A stretch of DNA of 12,256 bases from CAVPOO01 sp963707015 (GCA_963707015.1 CAVPOO010000019.1:1-12256), one strand, 5' to 3'. Counted from the first letter of the stretch, positions 1 through 7,476 are shown. Translations and numbers: made by a program. Notes: generated by a model from the letters alone, not told the origin.

Positions 1-261
1 AATCAGCTCTACCGACACCGAGCCGATGGTGATGATGAGGGTGTTGCTCAGCGACTGCCACCAGACCGGCGAGCTCAGCACGCTGAGATAGTTTGCCAGA
101 CCGACGAATGTCTGTTGCTCCGGAAACCGCAGATCGTAGCGGTGCAGCGACAGCCACAGCGCATACACCACGGGATAGGCGCAGACCAGCAACATCGCGC
201 CGACCGCGGGCGCACAGAGTAACCAGCCCAGGCGGCGTTCGGATCGCGAACGCGTGCTCAC
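1..261 (-). CDS. Sugar ABC transporter permease, N-terminal part (runs off left edge)
   Basis: This is the first 87 codons of an inner-membrane permease of the carbohydrate importer (MalF/UgpA-like) type. It begins at a GTG at 261-259, and its reading frame stays open to the window edge. The visible part has a short basic N-terminus (SRSERR), then a hydrophobic helix at about residues 11-38 (LLCAPAVGAMLLVCAYPVVY). A periplasmic-looking stretch with the family-typical FVGLANYLSVL follows at residues 52-62, and a second helix starts near residue 72 (SNTLIITIGSVSVEL). The APA..YP..YALWLSL pattern followed by F.GL.NY is characteristic of this permease class. The start codon overlaps the stop of the upstream binding-protein gene as GTGA, so translation is probably coupled. 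The EAA loop that would contact the ATPase lies outside the window. The substrate is unknown; a disaccharide such as trehalose or maltose is possible from the partner's resemblance. Confidence 0.88.
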   Translation of the reverse strand, partial: MSTRSRSERRLGWLLCAPAVGAMLLVCAYPVVYALWLSLHRYDLRFPEQQTFVGLANYLSVLSSPVWWQSLSNTLIITIGSVSVELI

Positions 262-1526
262 AGCAGGCCCTCGGAGCGCAGGGCACGAGCAACGCGCTCG
301 CGCAGTCGTGCCAGGTCTTTGTCCGGGTCGATGTCTCGCATGGGATGCAGCGTGCGGCTGATGGCCAGCGAGATATCGCTGTAGAAGGGCGTCTGGGGAC
401 GCTGCACCGCGTCGCGCAGCGTGGCCCGCAGGAGATCGGCGAAGGGAAAGGTTGCCCGGACCTCGGGCTCATCGTAGAGCGACGCCATGGTGGGGGGCAG
501 TCCACCCCGCGCCGCCGCCAGGCGCTGGTTATCGGCCGAGGCAATGCAGGCTGCCGCCTGAAAAGCGAGCGCCGGGTGCCGGGACCAGGCACCGATCCCG
601 AGGTTGATGCCGCCAAGGGTGACACGGCTGGGCGTCCCGTCGAGGACCTCGGGCCAGCGTGCCCAGCCCATGTTGGCCGACACCTCAGGCGCGTTCTGGC
701 GGGCGCTCGGCCAGACGTAGGTGTAGTTGACCATGAAACTGGAGTCACCGGCCTCGAAGGCCAGGCGGGCATGATCCTCGCGGGCGGTGGACAGCGCCGG
801 CGCGGATGCCCGCGACGTCGCCAGCCGGCGCATGATCTGCAGTGCCGCACGAGTGGCTGCCGCATCCAGTGAGGGCTGCGCCCCCGAACTGTCCAGAACG
901 CTGCCCCCAGCGGAGGCGAGCAGCGAGGTGAAGAATACCGTCAAGCCTTCATAACGCTCGCCCTGGGCCTCGATGGTGCCGCGCCTGCCGAGCGCCTCGG
1001 CCATAGCGATCATCTGGCTCCAGGTCGCGGGTGGCGTCTTCACCCGATCGGTACGATACCAGAGCAGCTGGGTGTTGGTGGTGAAGGGCGCCGCCCAGAG
1101 TTGACCCTTGTAGGTGGCGCTCGCGGTCGTCGCGGCAATACGATCCTGTGTCGCCTGTCGCGCCGGCTCACCGCGCCAGGGCAACACCCAGCCCGCCGCG
1201 GCGAACTCCGCCGTCCAGATCACATCCATGCCGATGATGTCGATGTGCGCGTCCTTCGCCGCGAGACGGCGGACCAGTTGTTCACGCTGCTGGTCCGCGT
1301 CGCTGGGCAGCGCGGTGAGCCGGATTTCGAAGCGACCCTCCGAGAGCTCGGAACAACGCCGCGCCGCGGCTTCGAAGGCGCCCGACGGCTCATCGAAGAC
1401 GTACCAGTTGAGCGTCGGTTGCGCCGGGGACTGAGGTTCATCGCAGGCGAGGACGAGCGCTGGGATCAGCGCCGCGAGCGCGCGGCGCGCCGCTCTCAGA
1501 AGGCAGACACGGCGCCGCGTGGTCAT
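258..1526 (-). CDS. Extracytoplasmic sugar-binding lipoprotein of an ABC importer (family 1)
   Basis: This 422-residue solute-binding protein would capture a sugar outside the inner membrane and deliver it to the permease encoded next. The N-terminus is a lipoprotein signal: basic residues MTTRRR, a hydrophobic stretch to residue 27, and lipobox LVLAC with Cys28. Asp29 at position +2 is the residue that in enterobacteria keeps lipoproteins in the inner membrane. The mature part has the family-1 fold pattern: WYVFDEPSG near residue 41, DIIGMDVIWTAEFAAAGW at 96-113, AAPFTTNTQLLWYRTD at 145-160, and LGGINLGIGAWSRHP at 304-318. The last resembles the conserved block of the trehalose/maltose binders ThuE and LpqY. 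The same frame is open upstream to 1712, but that extension is arginine- and cysteine-rich and would bury the signal peptide, so the ATG at 1526 is chosen. No strong Shine-Dalgarno sequence is visible there. The length is normal for the family. Confidence 0.9.
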   Translation of the reverse strand: MTTRRRVCLLRAARRALAALIPALVLACDEPQSPAQPTLNWYVFDEPSGAFEAAARRCSELSEGRFEIRLTALPSDADQQREQLVRRLAAKDAHIDIIGMDVIWTAEFAAAGWVLPWRGEPARQATQDRIAATTASATYKGQLWAAPFTTNTQLLWYRTDRVKTPPATWSQMIAMAEALGRRGTIEAQGERYEGLTVFFTSLLASAGGSVLDSSGAQPSLDAAATRAALQIMRRLATSRASAPALSTAREDHARLAFEAGDSSFMVNYTYVWPSARQNAPEVSANMGWARWPEVLDGTPSRVTLGGINLGIGAWSRHPALAFQAAACIASADNQRLAAARGGLPPTMASLYDEPEVRATFPFADLLRATLRDAVQRPQTPFYSDISLAISRTLHPMRDIDPDKDLARLRERVARALRSEGLL

Positions 1527-1997
1527 GATCGTGTTGTGATCAGGGCGGTGTGCAAACGCTGTCCCGCAGCAGCCATGCTTTCGAGTATCTCCCATGCCGC
1601 GATTCTTCCGGGGATGCGGCTTTGCGGCGCGGCGGGCCGCGCATCGACACCTGTCATCCCGCACGGGCATTCTACATGAATCCGCCGGGCGGACTGGCGG
1701 CCGGGCGAGCATCCGGATCAGGGCGATACCGGGCGGGACGGGTGGGTGGCCAGACGCAGGGGCTCGCGCCTGTTCGCGCGATACGCCGGGACGGCTGCTG
1801 CAGGCGGCGTCGCCGTGGTCAGACCTTATGCGAGGCTGTTATGCTCGGCTTGTGCGTGCGGAAAGCGTGCTTTGCCGTCGGGTCCGGACGCCAGGGGCGG
1901 CGCGGGAATGCAGTGGCAGTGTCGCGCAACCATCCGCCCGGGCCGCGGCAATACCATGCACCGCTACGAGTAAATGCTGAAGACACGGGGGGCGTGA
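1527..1997. other. Divergent intergenic region with a perfect GC-rich palindrome
   Basis: About 470 bases separate the divergent sugar-transport and hydrolase genes. Frames open here are arginine-rich shadows with no recognisable product. At 1627-1642 there is a perfect 7-base inverted repeat, GCGCGGC, GG, GCCGCGC. It lies about 100 bases upstream of the binding-protein start and could be an operator or a hairpin, but GC-rich DNA makes such repeats fairly common. A TATGCT hexamer at 1840-1845 could be a -10 element for the plus-strand gene, but no matching -35 is visible. I see no RNA gene. Confidence 0.4.
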
Positions 1998-3419
1998 ATG
2001 ACACTACAGCTTCGATGTTTCGGTGCGACCCGCGAGGTGACCGGTTCCTGCCATCTGGTCGAGATCGGTGAGCAGCGGATCCTGCTCGACTGTGGCCTGG
2101 TCCAGGGTAGCCGCAAGGACGAGGCCCGCAACCGCGAGCCGTTTCCCTTCGATCCGAAAACGATTGACGCTCTGGTGCTGAGCCATGCCCATATCGATCA
2201 TTCGGGTCGCCTGCCGCTGCTCATCAAGTCCGGCTACACGGGGCCCGTCTATACCCAGCGGGCGACAGCGGACCTGTGCCGTATCATGCTGAGGGACGCG
2301 GGCTTCCTGAGCGAGAAAGACGCCGAATGGGAAAACCGCAAGCGCGAGCGCAAGGGGCTGGCGCCGGTGGAGCCGCTGTTTACGGTGCAGGACGCGGAGG
2401 CGGCGCTGGGCCAGTTTCAGGCACTGGACTACGGACAGCGGCAGACCATCCTGCCCCAGGTGTCGCTGCGTCTGTCGGATGCCGGGCACATCCTCGGCTC
2501 GGCCATTGTCGAGTTGTGGCTCGGCGAGGGCGGACAGGCACGCAAGCTGGTCTACAGTGGTGATCTGGGCCGCTCCGGTATGCCCATCCTGGCCGATCCC
2601 ACGCCGCTCCGGGAGGCCGACCTGGTACTCATGGAAAGTACCTACGGTGACCGCCGGCACCGCACCTGGGAGCAGACCCTTGTCGAGCTGGAGGCAATAT
2701 TCAACGACACGCTGAAGAACGGTAGCGGCAATATTCTGATTCCTGCATTCGCCGTGGGGCGCACCCAGGAAATCCTGTATCTGTTCGCCAAATATTACAA
2801 GGAATGGCGGCTGGATCGCTGGCGCATTTTCCTGGACAGCCCGATGGCCATCGAGGCCACGGACGTCTATGCGCGCAACAGCGAACTCTTCGATGAGGAG
2901 TCGCTCGAGCTGTGGCGAGGCAACCAGCGGCGTTCGCTGCTGCCTAACCTGCATTTTACCCGCAGCGCGGAAGAATCCATGCAGCTCAACCAGATTCGCG
3001 CCGGCGCGGTCATCATAGCCGGCAGCGGGATGTGCACCGGCGGGCGCATCAAGCACCACCTCAAGCACAATGTCTGGCGTAACGACTGCCACATCATTAT
3101 CACGGGCTACCAGGCCGAGGGCACGCTGGGTCGGGCCTTGGTGGATGGCGCCGCCCATATCCGCCTGTGGGGCGAAACGGTGCGCGTGGCGGCCACCGTG
3201 CACACCGTCGGCGGGCTGTCCGCGCATGCCGATCAGGCCGGTCTAATGAACTGGTATGCCGGTTTCGAGGGCCGTCCACCCGTGGCCCTGGTACACGGCG
3301 AAACCGAGGCCATCGATCGCCTGGCGAGCACGCTGCGTGAAACCCTGGGCGCGAGGGTGCGGGTGCCGCGCGCCGGCGAGACGCTGGACCTGCTGCATCC
3401 CGACCGGCATGGCGGCTGA
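1998..3419 (+). CDS. Beta-CASP metallo-beta-lactamase-fold hydrolase, probable RNA exo/endonuclease
   Basis: This 473-residue protein belongs to the metallo-beta-lactamase superfamily, beta-CASP group (CPSF-73/RNase J-like, with the C-terminal RNA-specificity region). Members act on RNA phosphodiester bonds with a two-zinc centre. The zinc ligands are visible: SHAHIDH at 62-68, DAGHILGSA with His164, and YSGDLGRSG with Asp189. The beta-CASP part carries MESTYGDR at 212-219, IPAFAVGRTQE at 248-258, DSPMAIEAT at 280-288, IIAGSGMCTGGRI at 339-351, GLSAHAD with His410 and LVHGE with His433. All catalytic positions I can check are present and the length is typical. The start ATG at 1998 follows a GGGGGG run at 1987-1992. 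The gene stands alone: its upstream neighbour is divergent and the next gene downstream is convergent. The natural substrate is not known for most bacterial proteins of this type, so the RNase role is a family inference. Confidence 0.93.
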   Translation: MTLQLRCFGATREVTGSCHLVEIGEQRILLDCGLVQGSRKDEARNREPFPFDPKTIDALVLSHAHIDHSGRLPLLIKSGYTGPVYTQRATADLCRIMLRDAGFLSEKDAEWENRKRERKGLAPVEPLFTVQDAEAALGQFQALDYGQRQTILPQVSLRLSDAGHILGSAIVELWLGEGGQARKLVYSGDLGRSGMPILADPTPLREADLVLMESTYGDRRHRTWEQTLVELEAIFNDTLKNGSGNILIPAFAVGRTQEILYLFAKYYKEWRLDRWRIFLDSPMAIEATDVYARNSELFDEESLELWRGNQRRSLLPNLHFTRSAEESMQLNQIRAGAVIIAGSGMCTGGRIKHHLKHNVWRNDCHIIITGYQAEGTLGRALVDGAAHIRLWGETVRVAATVHTVGGLSAHADQAGLMNWYAGFEGRPPVALVHGETEAIDRLASTLRETLGARVRVPRAGETLDLLHPDRHGG

Positions 3420-3508
3420 GTCGTGCTGCTGAACGCGAGAGAGAGACGTACACAGCGGTCACTGGCGATGGAAACTCCTGAATTGCCATCGGTGCAGCTG
3501 CCAGCTCT

Positions 3509-3530
3509 TGGAAAGGTAGTACAATTTCCA
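3509..3530. repeat. Inverted repeat between convergent genes
   Basis: TGGAAA at 3509-3514 and TTTCCA at 3525-3530 form a 6-bp stem with a 10-base loop, about 90 bases past the hydrolase stop codon. There is no T-run on either strand, so it is at best a weak processing or termination structure. Nothing else recognisable lies between 3420 and 3608. Confidence 0.25.
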
Positions 3531-3608
3531 GAAGTCGGTGGCCCACATCACCATTGTGAACGGGTGGCGGCTTGATAGTGTGTGATATGCGTTGTCGGGA
3601 AGGACAGC

Positions 3609-3635
3609 AAAAAAGCCCCGCCTTACGGCAGGGCT
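3609..3635 (-). terminator. Rho-independent terminator of the cold shock gene
   Basis: Read on the minus strand, AGCCCTGCC, loop GTAA, GGCGGGGCT forms a 9-bp stem with one G-T wobble, followed at once by TTTTT. It begins 33 bases past the stop codon of the cold shock gene and is a textbook intrinsic terminator. On the plus strand there is no T-run after the stem, so it should not stop transcription from the hydrolase gene. Confidence 0.9.
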
Positions 3636-3668
3636 CCTCTGTCCCGGGCTGGTGCTGGCCGGGTTGGC

Positions 3669-3872
3669 CTATTGTGGGGTAACGTTGGCCGCACTCGGGC
3701 CCTTCGGGCCACGCTCAGCATCAAACGTCACCTGCTGTCCCTCAGCCAGCGATTTGAACCCGCCGGCCTGAATGGCCGAATGATGGACGAATAGGTCATC
3801 ACCCCCGTCAGCCGGGGTAATGAATCCAAAGCCTTTGCTATCGTTGAACCACTTCACAGTACCTGTAGCCAT
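3669..3872 (-). CDS. CspA-family cold shock protein
   Basis: This 67-residue single cold-shock domain protein is of the normal length for the family. These proteins bind single-stranded RNA or DNA and act as RNA chaperones in the cytoplasm. Both nucleic-acid-binding motifs are present: RNP1 as KGFGFI at residues 13-18 and RNP2 as LFVHH at 27-31. The family start MATGTVKWFN and the end GPSAANV are also clear. The ATG at 3872 was chosen over an in-frame ATG 39 bases upstream because the family begins here and a GAGG element sits 8-11 bases before it on the minus strand. The gene is monocistronic, with its own terminator at 3609-3635, and faces the beta-CASP gene. Which Csp paralogue it is, and whether it is cold-induced, cannot be read from the protein. 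Confidence 0.96.
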   Translation of the reverse strand: MATGTVKWFNDSKGFGFITPADGGDDLFVHHSAIQAGGFKSLAEGQQVTFDAERGPKGPSAANVTPQ

Positions 3873-3901
3873 TTTGCTTACCTCATCGATAAATGAATCA
3901 T

Positions 3902-4011
3902 GTATTAGCATGCAGATTGTTTTTGATAAATCACGGGAGGATCTGCTGTAGACTGCGAGGAACTGCCGGAATTGCTACAAAATATCTGCTACTGACGACC
4001 ACCCTATACCA
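3902..4011 (-). promoter_or_regulatory. Candidate promoters and leader of the cold shock gene
   Basis: Two candidates are visible on the minus strand. The distal one is an extended -10, TGGTATAGG at 4011-4003, preceded by AT-rich DNA (ATAAAAATATACAT on the minus strand, about 4041-4028) that could act as an UP element. It would give a leader of roughly 120 bases, in line with the long leaders of cspA-type genes. The proximal one is TTATCA at 3929-3924, a 16-base spacer, then TAATAC at 3907-3902, which would give a leader of about 20 bases. The sequence alone does not decide between them. Confidence 0.35.
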
Positions 4012-4248
4012 CATCCGACGCATAAGCCATGTATATTTTTATGTTAGGCTATACCGTCGTCACTTCCGCTCTTCGCATTTCTCTCGGCAGATAGCGGGAT
4101 ATTCCCCGGCTCTTCAAGGACGAACAACCCGCCCTCGGCGTTCACTACGCTGTAAAGCAGCGCCGGGACATCATTGACCAGGCTCAGGCGGCCGCGTACG
4201 GCAGTCGTTGGCCTGAAGACCACCCGGCAATTATCTGGAGCAGAAACC

Positions 4249-4377
4249 ATGACGAAAGAACGAAGAAGCAACAAGGAAGACAAGAAGAAACCGGCCATGA
4301 CGCCGAAAGAAAAGAGGGCTGCGAAGAAGTCCAGGAAGGAACCCAGGGATTTCCTGGGTAATGACAGGACCCGTTAA
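4249..4377 (+). CDS. Small lysine-rich protein, function unknown
   Basis: This is a 42-codon gene. The ATG at 4249 has a GGAG at 4237-4240, eight bases upstream, which supports this start over an in-frame ATG at 4174 without such a site. The product is extremely basic: 10 Lys and 7 Arg of 42 residues, with no membrane segment and no cysteine. It contains the block MTPKEKRAAKKSRK at residues 17-30. Short proteins with a similar KERRSNKE and TPKEKRAAK pattern recur in proteobacteria as uncharacterised proteins, from memory and not checked here. A nucleic-acid or ribosome association would fit the charge but is a guess. A 7-bp inverted repeat lies just after the stop codon. The gene is divergent from the cold shock gene, and no clear promoter of its own was found. 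Confidence 0.6.
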   Translation: MTKERRSNKEDKKKPAMTPKEKRAAKKSRKEPRDFLGNDRTR

Positions 4378-4386
4378 ATTTGACCC

Positions 4387-4404
4387 GGCTGACAGGCGTC
4401 AGCC
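4387..4404 (+). repeat. Inverted repeat after the lysine-rich gene
   Basis: GGCTGAC, AGGC, GTCAGCC is a perfect 7-bp stem with a 4-base loop, ten bases past the stop codon at 4377. No T-run follows, so it could be a weak or Rho-assisted terminator or an mRNA-stabilising hairpin. Confidence 0.4.
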
Positions 4405-4479
4405 TGATCAGACCATCTTCAGCCGAACCGACCGGCGTGCGATAGGCCCGCGGTTTGTCAGGGTACGTGTTTGCCCTAA

Positions 4480-4507
4480 TTGACGCTCTTATGTAGTGCA
4501 GTATGAT
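4480..4507 (+). promoter_or_regulatory. Sigma70-type promoter
   Basis: TTGACG at 4480-4485, a 16-base spacer, and TATGAT at 4502-4507 match the sigma70 consensus at 5 of 6 positions in each hexamer. This is the best promoter in the window. Transcription would start near 4514 and run towards the 54-codon gene at 4826 and ptsP at 5117, leaving a leader of about 310 bases before the first of them. Confidence 0.6.
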
Positions 4508-4523
4508 CTGAGCCAGATGCGGT

Positions 4524-4555
4524 CGCAAGCAGATCTCAGGAAGCACTGTCTTGCG
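4524..4555 (+). repeat. Leader hairpin just after the predicted transcription start
   Basis: CGCAAG at 4524-4529 pairs with CTTGCG at 4550-4555, and the adjoining CAG (4530-4532) can pair with CTG (4546-4548) across a single bulged T. This gives a roughly 9-bp stem beginning about ten bases after the predicted start of transcription. It could stabilise the 5' end or belong to a small RNA. Confidence 0.35.
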
Positions 4556-4611
4556 TGCATACGTAAAGGAGTACACGTCCGGCTCATAGCAAAGGATCCC
4601 GCCGCTTCGCC

Positions 4612-4640
4612 GTTACGTCAGCTGTTCACCACAACGTAAC
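4612..4640. repeat. Inverted repeat GTTACGT / ACGTAAC
   Basis: GTTACGT at 4612-4618 and ACGTAAC at 4634-4640 form a perfect 7-bp inverted repeat with a 15-base spacer. A further ACGTAA occurs at 4561-4566. The spacing would suit a dimeric DNA-binding protein or an RNA hairpin; neither can be shown from sequence. Confidence 0.3.
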
Positions 4641-4825
4641 CGACGTACCGACCTCATCCCCAGCTCAGTAAACACCGCGTGGGTGTCGCAGAGCAACAGA
4701 CATTATTTCAGCCAAGTGTGCGCCTGAGCGTTGCGATAGCGGTGCTCAGTGGCCTGCATCTCCACGACACCACGCGTCACGCCGGAGCCCCAATTACTGA
4801 ACCTGTATAAGACGGGGCCAGGACA

Positions 4826-4990
4826 ATGAATGCAACTGAAAAAAGACTCGGCTTTTCCCTGCTGTTCGCGGCAGGCGTCATTATTTTCAATGTTTACCTG
4901 GTGCTCACGGGCGCAGCAGATGGTTTATATGACCATGAGCCTGGCACCGCGCCTCAGCATGACGCACAGGCTCCCTGTAAGCGTGCATAA
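4826..4990 (+). CDS. Small single-span membrane protein upstream of ptsP
   Basis: This 54-codon open frame is not recognised as a known family. Residues 1-7 are polar and charged (MNATEKR). Residues 8-29 form one clear hydrophobic helix (LGFSLLFAAGVIIFNVYLVL), and the remaining tail is polar with Asp, His, Pro and one Cys. That is the layout of a small inner-membrane protein. An AGGA at 4820-4823 lies very close to the ATG, so the ribosome-binding site is not ideal. The gene lies 126 bases before ptsP on the same strand and may share its transcript from the promoter at 4480-4507. Directly after its stop, in another frame, a protein-like stretch runs to about 5174 (with VAPVGSHEDPEGYVFRVLN). 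It has no start codon of its own and could be chance or the tail of a longer protein lost by frameshift. Confidence 0.5.
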   Translation: MNATEKRLGFSLLFAAGVIIFNVYLVLTGAADGLYDHEPGTAPQHDAQAPCKRA

Positions 4991-5116
4991 ATTCACATGC
5001 GCCGGTTTTTCCAGGCGGCATACCGATCAACGACAACAAAGATGTGGCGCCCGTGGGTTCACATGAGGACCCAGAGGGTTATGTGTTCAGGGTGTTAAAT
5101 AAAGGGAATTGTTTCG

Positions 5117-7387
5117 ATGCTTGTTACTTTGCGACGAATCGTACAGGAAGTCAGCACCGCAAAAAATCTGGATGACGCCCTGGGCATCATCGTTCACCGG
5201 GTCAAAGAGGCCCTGCCAATCGATGCCTGCGCCGTGTATCTGACTGATGTGGAAAACAGTCAATACGCCCTGATGGCATCAGATGGTTTTGACCTGGCAC
5301 CCATCGGCGCGGTCTGCATAGAGCGACAGGAGGGCCTTCTGGGTCTGGTCGGGGAACGCGGCGAGCTGATTACTGTGTCGGACGCGGCGGCTCACCCACG
5401 CTACCACCCATCTTCTGCAACAGGAGAAGAGCATTGTCAATCCTTTCTCGGCGTACGGTTGATCCATTATCACCAGGTCCTGGGCGTGTTGTTGGTCTGG
5501 AAACGGGCACCTGGCCAATTCGATAAGGACGAGGTGACTTTTTTCGTCACGATTGCAGCGCAACTGGCAAAGGCTATCCACGAGGCGGCGGCAGTCGACG
5601 AGGTCAGCAGGATGCTGAGCGGGGAAGTGCAGAAGGGCGCCTTCATCCAGGGGATTCAGATGGCCGCCGGCGTGGCGATCGGCACCGCCACACTGCTCGA
5701 TCCACTGGCGAGGCTGGAATCGATACCGGATCGCCCGGCCCAGGACATCGATGCCGAAGAGACCACCTTCAGATCCGCGGTTGCCGCTGTTCATGAGGAA
5801 CTGCGCACCAGCAGCGAGCGCCTGGCCGCTGACTTGCCCGGCGAGGTGCGCGCATTGTTCGATGTCTATGCCATGTTGCTGGGCAGTGACGGTTTAGTGT
5901 CAGACGCCCTCGCGCGGATCCGCGCCGGCAACTGGGCCCCGGGGGCATGGCGGGACACCATTGCCGATCATGCGCAGGTCTTCGAACAAATGGACGACGC
6001 CTACCTGCGCACGGTTGCGGAAGACATTCGCGCGATGGGCCAGCGTGTCCTTCTTCAGCTCCAGTCAGAGGCCAAAGAGTCAAGACAGTACCCGCCACAG
6101 TGCGTCCTGGTGGGTGATACGGTGAGCATCATGGAAATCTCCGCCGTACCGGTTGGACAACTCGCCGGCATCGTCTGCATGCACGGTTCGGCCCTGTCCC
6201 ACACCGCCGTTATGGCGCGCGCCCTGGGCATCCCCGCGGTCGTGAGCCTCACACCCCTGCCTATCGGGCGTTTGGACGGCTGCGCGATGGTGATCGATGG
6301 TGACCAGGGGCGCATCTACATAGAACCGTCACGCGCCGTGCTCGATGCGTTCCAGCGACTCATTGGCGAAGCGCAGGCTCGATCCGAACGGCTCATGGCG
6401 TTGCGTGACCTGCCGGCCGAAACGCCAGACGGTCGTCGGCTGCCACTGTATGCGAATATCGGGCTGGTCTCCGACACCGTTGCCGCAAGAGGCAGCGGTG
6501 CCGAAGGTGTCGGTCTGTATCGTACTGAACATCACTTTCTGTTGCGTGACGCCTTTCCGCTCGAGGACGAGCAGTACCAGATCTATCGCGAGGTGCTGGA
6601 GGACTTCACACCGAGACCCGTGACCCTGCGCACGCTCGACGTCGGCGGTGACAAAATCCTGCCCTATTTTCCCGTGCAGGAGGACAACCCGTTTCTGGGT
6701 TGTCGCGGCATCCGGTTCTCGCTCGATCACCCGGAGATCTTCCTTATTCAACTGCGAGCCATGTTGCGAGCCAACGCAGGTCTTGACAACCTGCAAGTCC
6801 TCTTTCCCATGATCAGCAGAGTCGGTGAACTGGACGAGGCCCTGGGGCTGCTGGCACGCGCTTATTGGGAACTGCTGGAAGAGGGCCTGGCCGCGAAAAA
6901 ACTCCGCGTGGGAGTCATGATTGAAGTGCCCACCGCCGTCTTTCTGGTAGCCGCCCTGGCGGATCGCGTGGATTTTCTCTCAATCGGGACCAATGATCTC
7001 ACCCAGTACATGCTTGCCGTGGACAGGAACAACGCGCAGGTGGTGACTCCGTACGACAGTCTGCATCCGGCCGTCCTCAATGCAATCCACCATGTCATCA
7101 AAGAGGCGCACCTGCGAGGCAAGCCCGTAAGCGTATGTGGCGAACTGGCGGGTGATCCGGCGGGGGCGCTGTTGCTTCTGGGGATGGGTGTCGATGCTCT
7201 GAGTATGAGCCCCGCGAGTCTTGCGCGCGTCAAACTGGTCATTCGAAGTTTCACGCTGCAGCGGGCGCGGTCACTCCTTGACGAGGCACGCGGAATGGAG
7301 GATGGATTTGCCATCCACCGCCTGCTGAATGGCGCGCTTGAAGAGGTCGGGGTCTCGACGAGCAGACAAACAGCGGTATGGGGATAG
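5117..7387 (+). CDS. ptsP: Phosphoenolpyruvate-protein phosphotransferase of the nitrogen PTS (enzyme I-Ntr)
   Basis: This 756-residue protein is close to the usual PtsP length. It autophosphorylates from PEP and passes the phosphate to NPr, starting the cytoplasmic regulatory (not sugar-transporting) phosphorelay. The order is an N-terminal GAF domain (about residues 5-155, with SFLGVRLI at 109-116), a helical phosphocarrier-binding region, the phosphohistidine domain with GSALSHTAVMARALGIPAVV and catalytic His362, then the PEP-binding barrel. The barrel shows GVGLYRTEHHFL at 465-474, LRTLDVGGDK at 504-513, FLGCRGIRFSL at 526-536, MIEVPTAVF at 601-609, SIGTNDLTQYMLAVDRNN at 622-639, and catalytic Cys674 in VCGELAGDP. 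No key residue is missing. The ATG at 5117 gives the family-typical beginning (LRRIVQEVS) and follows an AAAGGG element. No gene for NPr or EIIA-Ntr lies in the window, so its partners are encoded elsewhere. Confidence 0.97.
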   Translation: MLVTLRRIVQEVSTAKNLDDALGIIVHRVKEALPIDACAVYLTDVENSQYALMASDGFDLAPIGAVCIERQEGLLGLVGERGELITVSDAAAHPRYHPSSATGEEHCQSFLGVRLIHYHQVLGVLLVWKRAPGQFDKDEVTFFVTIAAQLAKAIHEAAAVDEVSRMLSGEVQKGAFIQGIQMAAGVAIGTATLLDPLARLESIPDRPAQDIDAEETTFRSAVAAVHEELRTSSERLAADLPGEVRALFDVYAMLLGSDGLVSDALARIRAGNWAPGAWRDTIADHAQVFEQMDDAYLRTVAEDIRAMGQRVLLQLQSEAKESRQYPPQCVLVGDTVSIMEISAVPVGQLAGIVCMHGSALSHTAVMARALGIPAVVSLTPLPIGRLDGCAMVIDGDQGRIYIEPSRAVLDAFQRLIGEAQARSERLMALRDLPAETPDGRRLPLYANIGLVSDTVAARGSGAEGVGLYRTEHHFLLRDAFPLEDEQYQIYREVLEDFTPRPVTLRTLDVGGDKILPYFPVQEDNPFLGCRGIRFSLDHPEIFLIQLRAMLRANAGLDNLQVLFPMISRVGELDEALGLLARAYWELLEEGLAAKKLRVGVMIEVPTAVFLVAALADRVDFLSIGTNDLTQYMLAVDRNNAQVVTPYDSLHPAVLNAIHHVIKEAHLRGKPVSVCGELAGDPAGALLLLGMGVDALSMSPASLARVKLVIRSFTLQRARSLLDEARGMEDGFAIHRLLNGALEEVGVSTSRQTAVWG

Positions 7388-7476
7388 TACCGAGCAGAAA
7401 CGCCCGCAGGGATGGAGGGCCGCAGGGACGATGCACAGGTCTGACAAATACCCCTGTCTATTAAGCACACAAAGCG

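Larger units (their letters stand above)
4378..4825 (+). other. Gene-free stretch with promoter and structured leader
   Basis: I find no supported coding sequence in these roughly 450 bases; long open frames here on the minus strand are shadows. It holds the promoter at 4480-4507 and two inverted repeats downstream of it. A purine-rich AAAGGAG at 4565-4571 looks like a ribosome-binding site but no start codon follows at a usable distance. The stretch may be the 5' leader of the small membrane protein and ptsP, or may encode a small RNA; nothing decides this. Confidence 0.4.

Noticed and set aside
1527..1712. In-frame N-terminal extension of the sugar-binding protein to a start at 1712
   Set aside because: The extra 62 residues are Arg-, Cys- and His-rich with no homology-like features, and would place the lipoprotein signal internally. 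The ATG at 1526 gives a proper signal peptide.
2004..3227. 407-codon open frame on the minus strand inside the beta-CASP gene
   Set aside because: It is exactly antisense to a gene with all catalytic motifs, and its translation has no recognisable domain; a high-GC shadow.
4806..4811. TATAAG as a promoter for the 54-codon gene
   Set aside because: It lies only about 15 bases before the ATG and has no -35, so it would leave almost no leader.
7388..7450. Possible terminator after ptsP
   Set aside because: The two CCGCAGGGA copies (about 7407-7415 and 7424-7432) are direct, not inverted, repeats, and no T-run follows.
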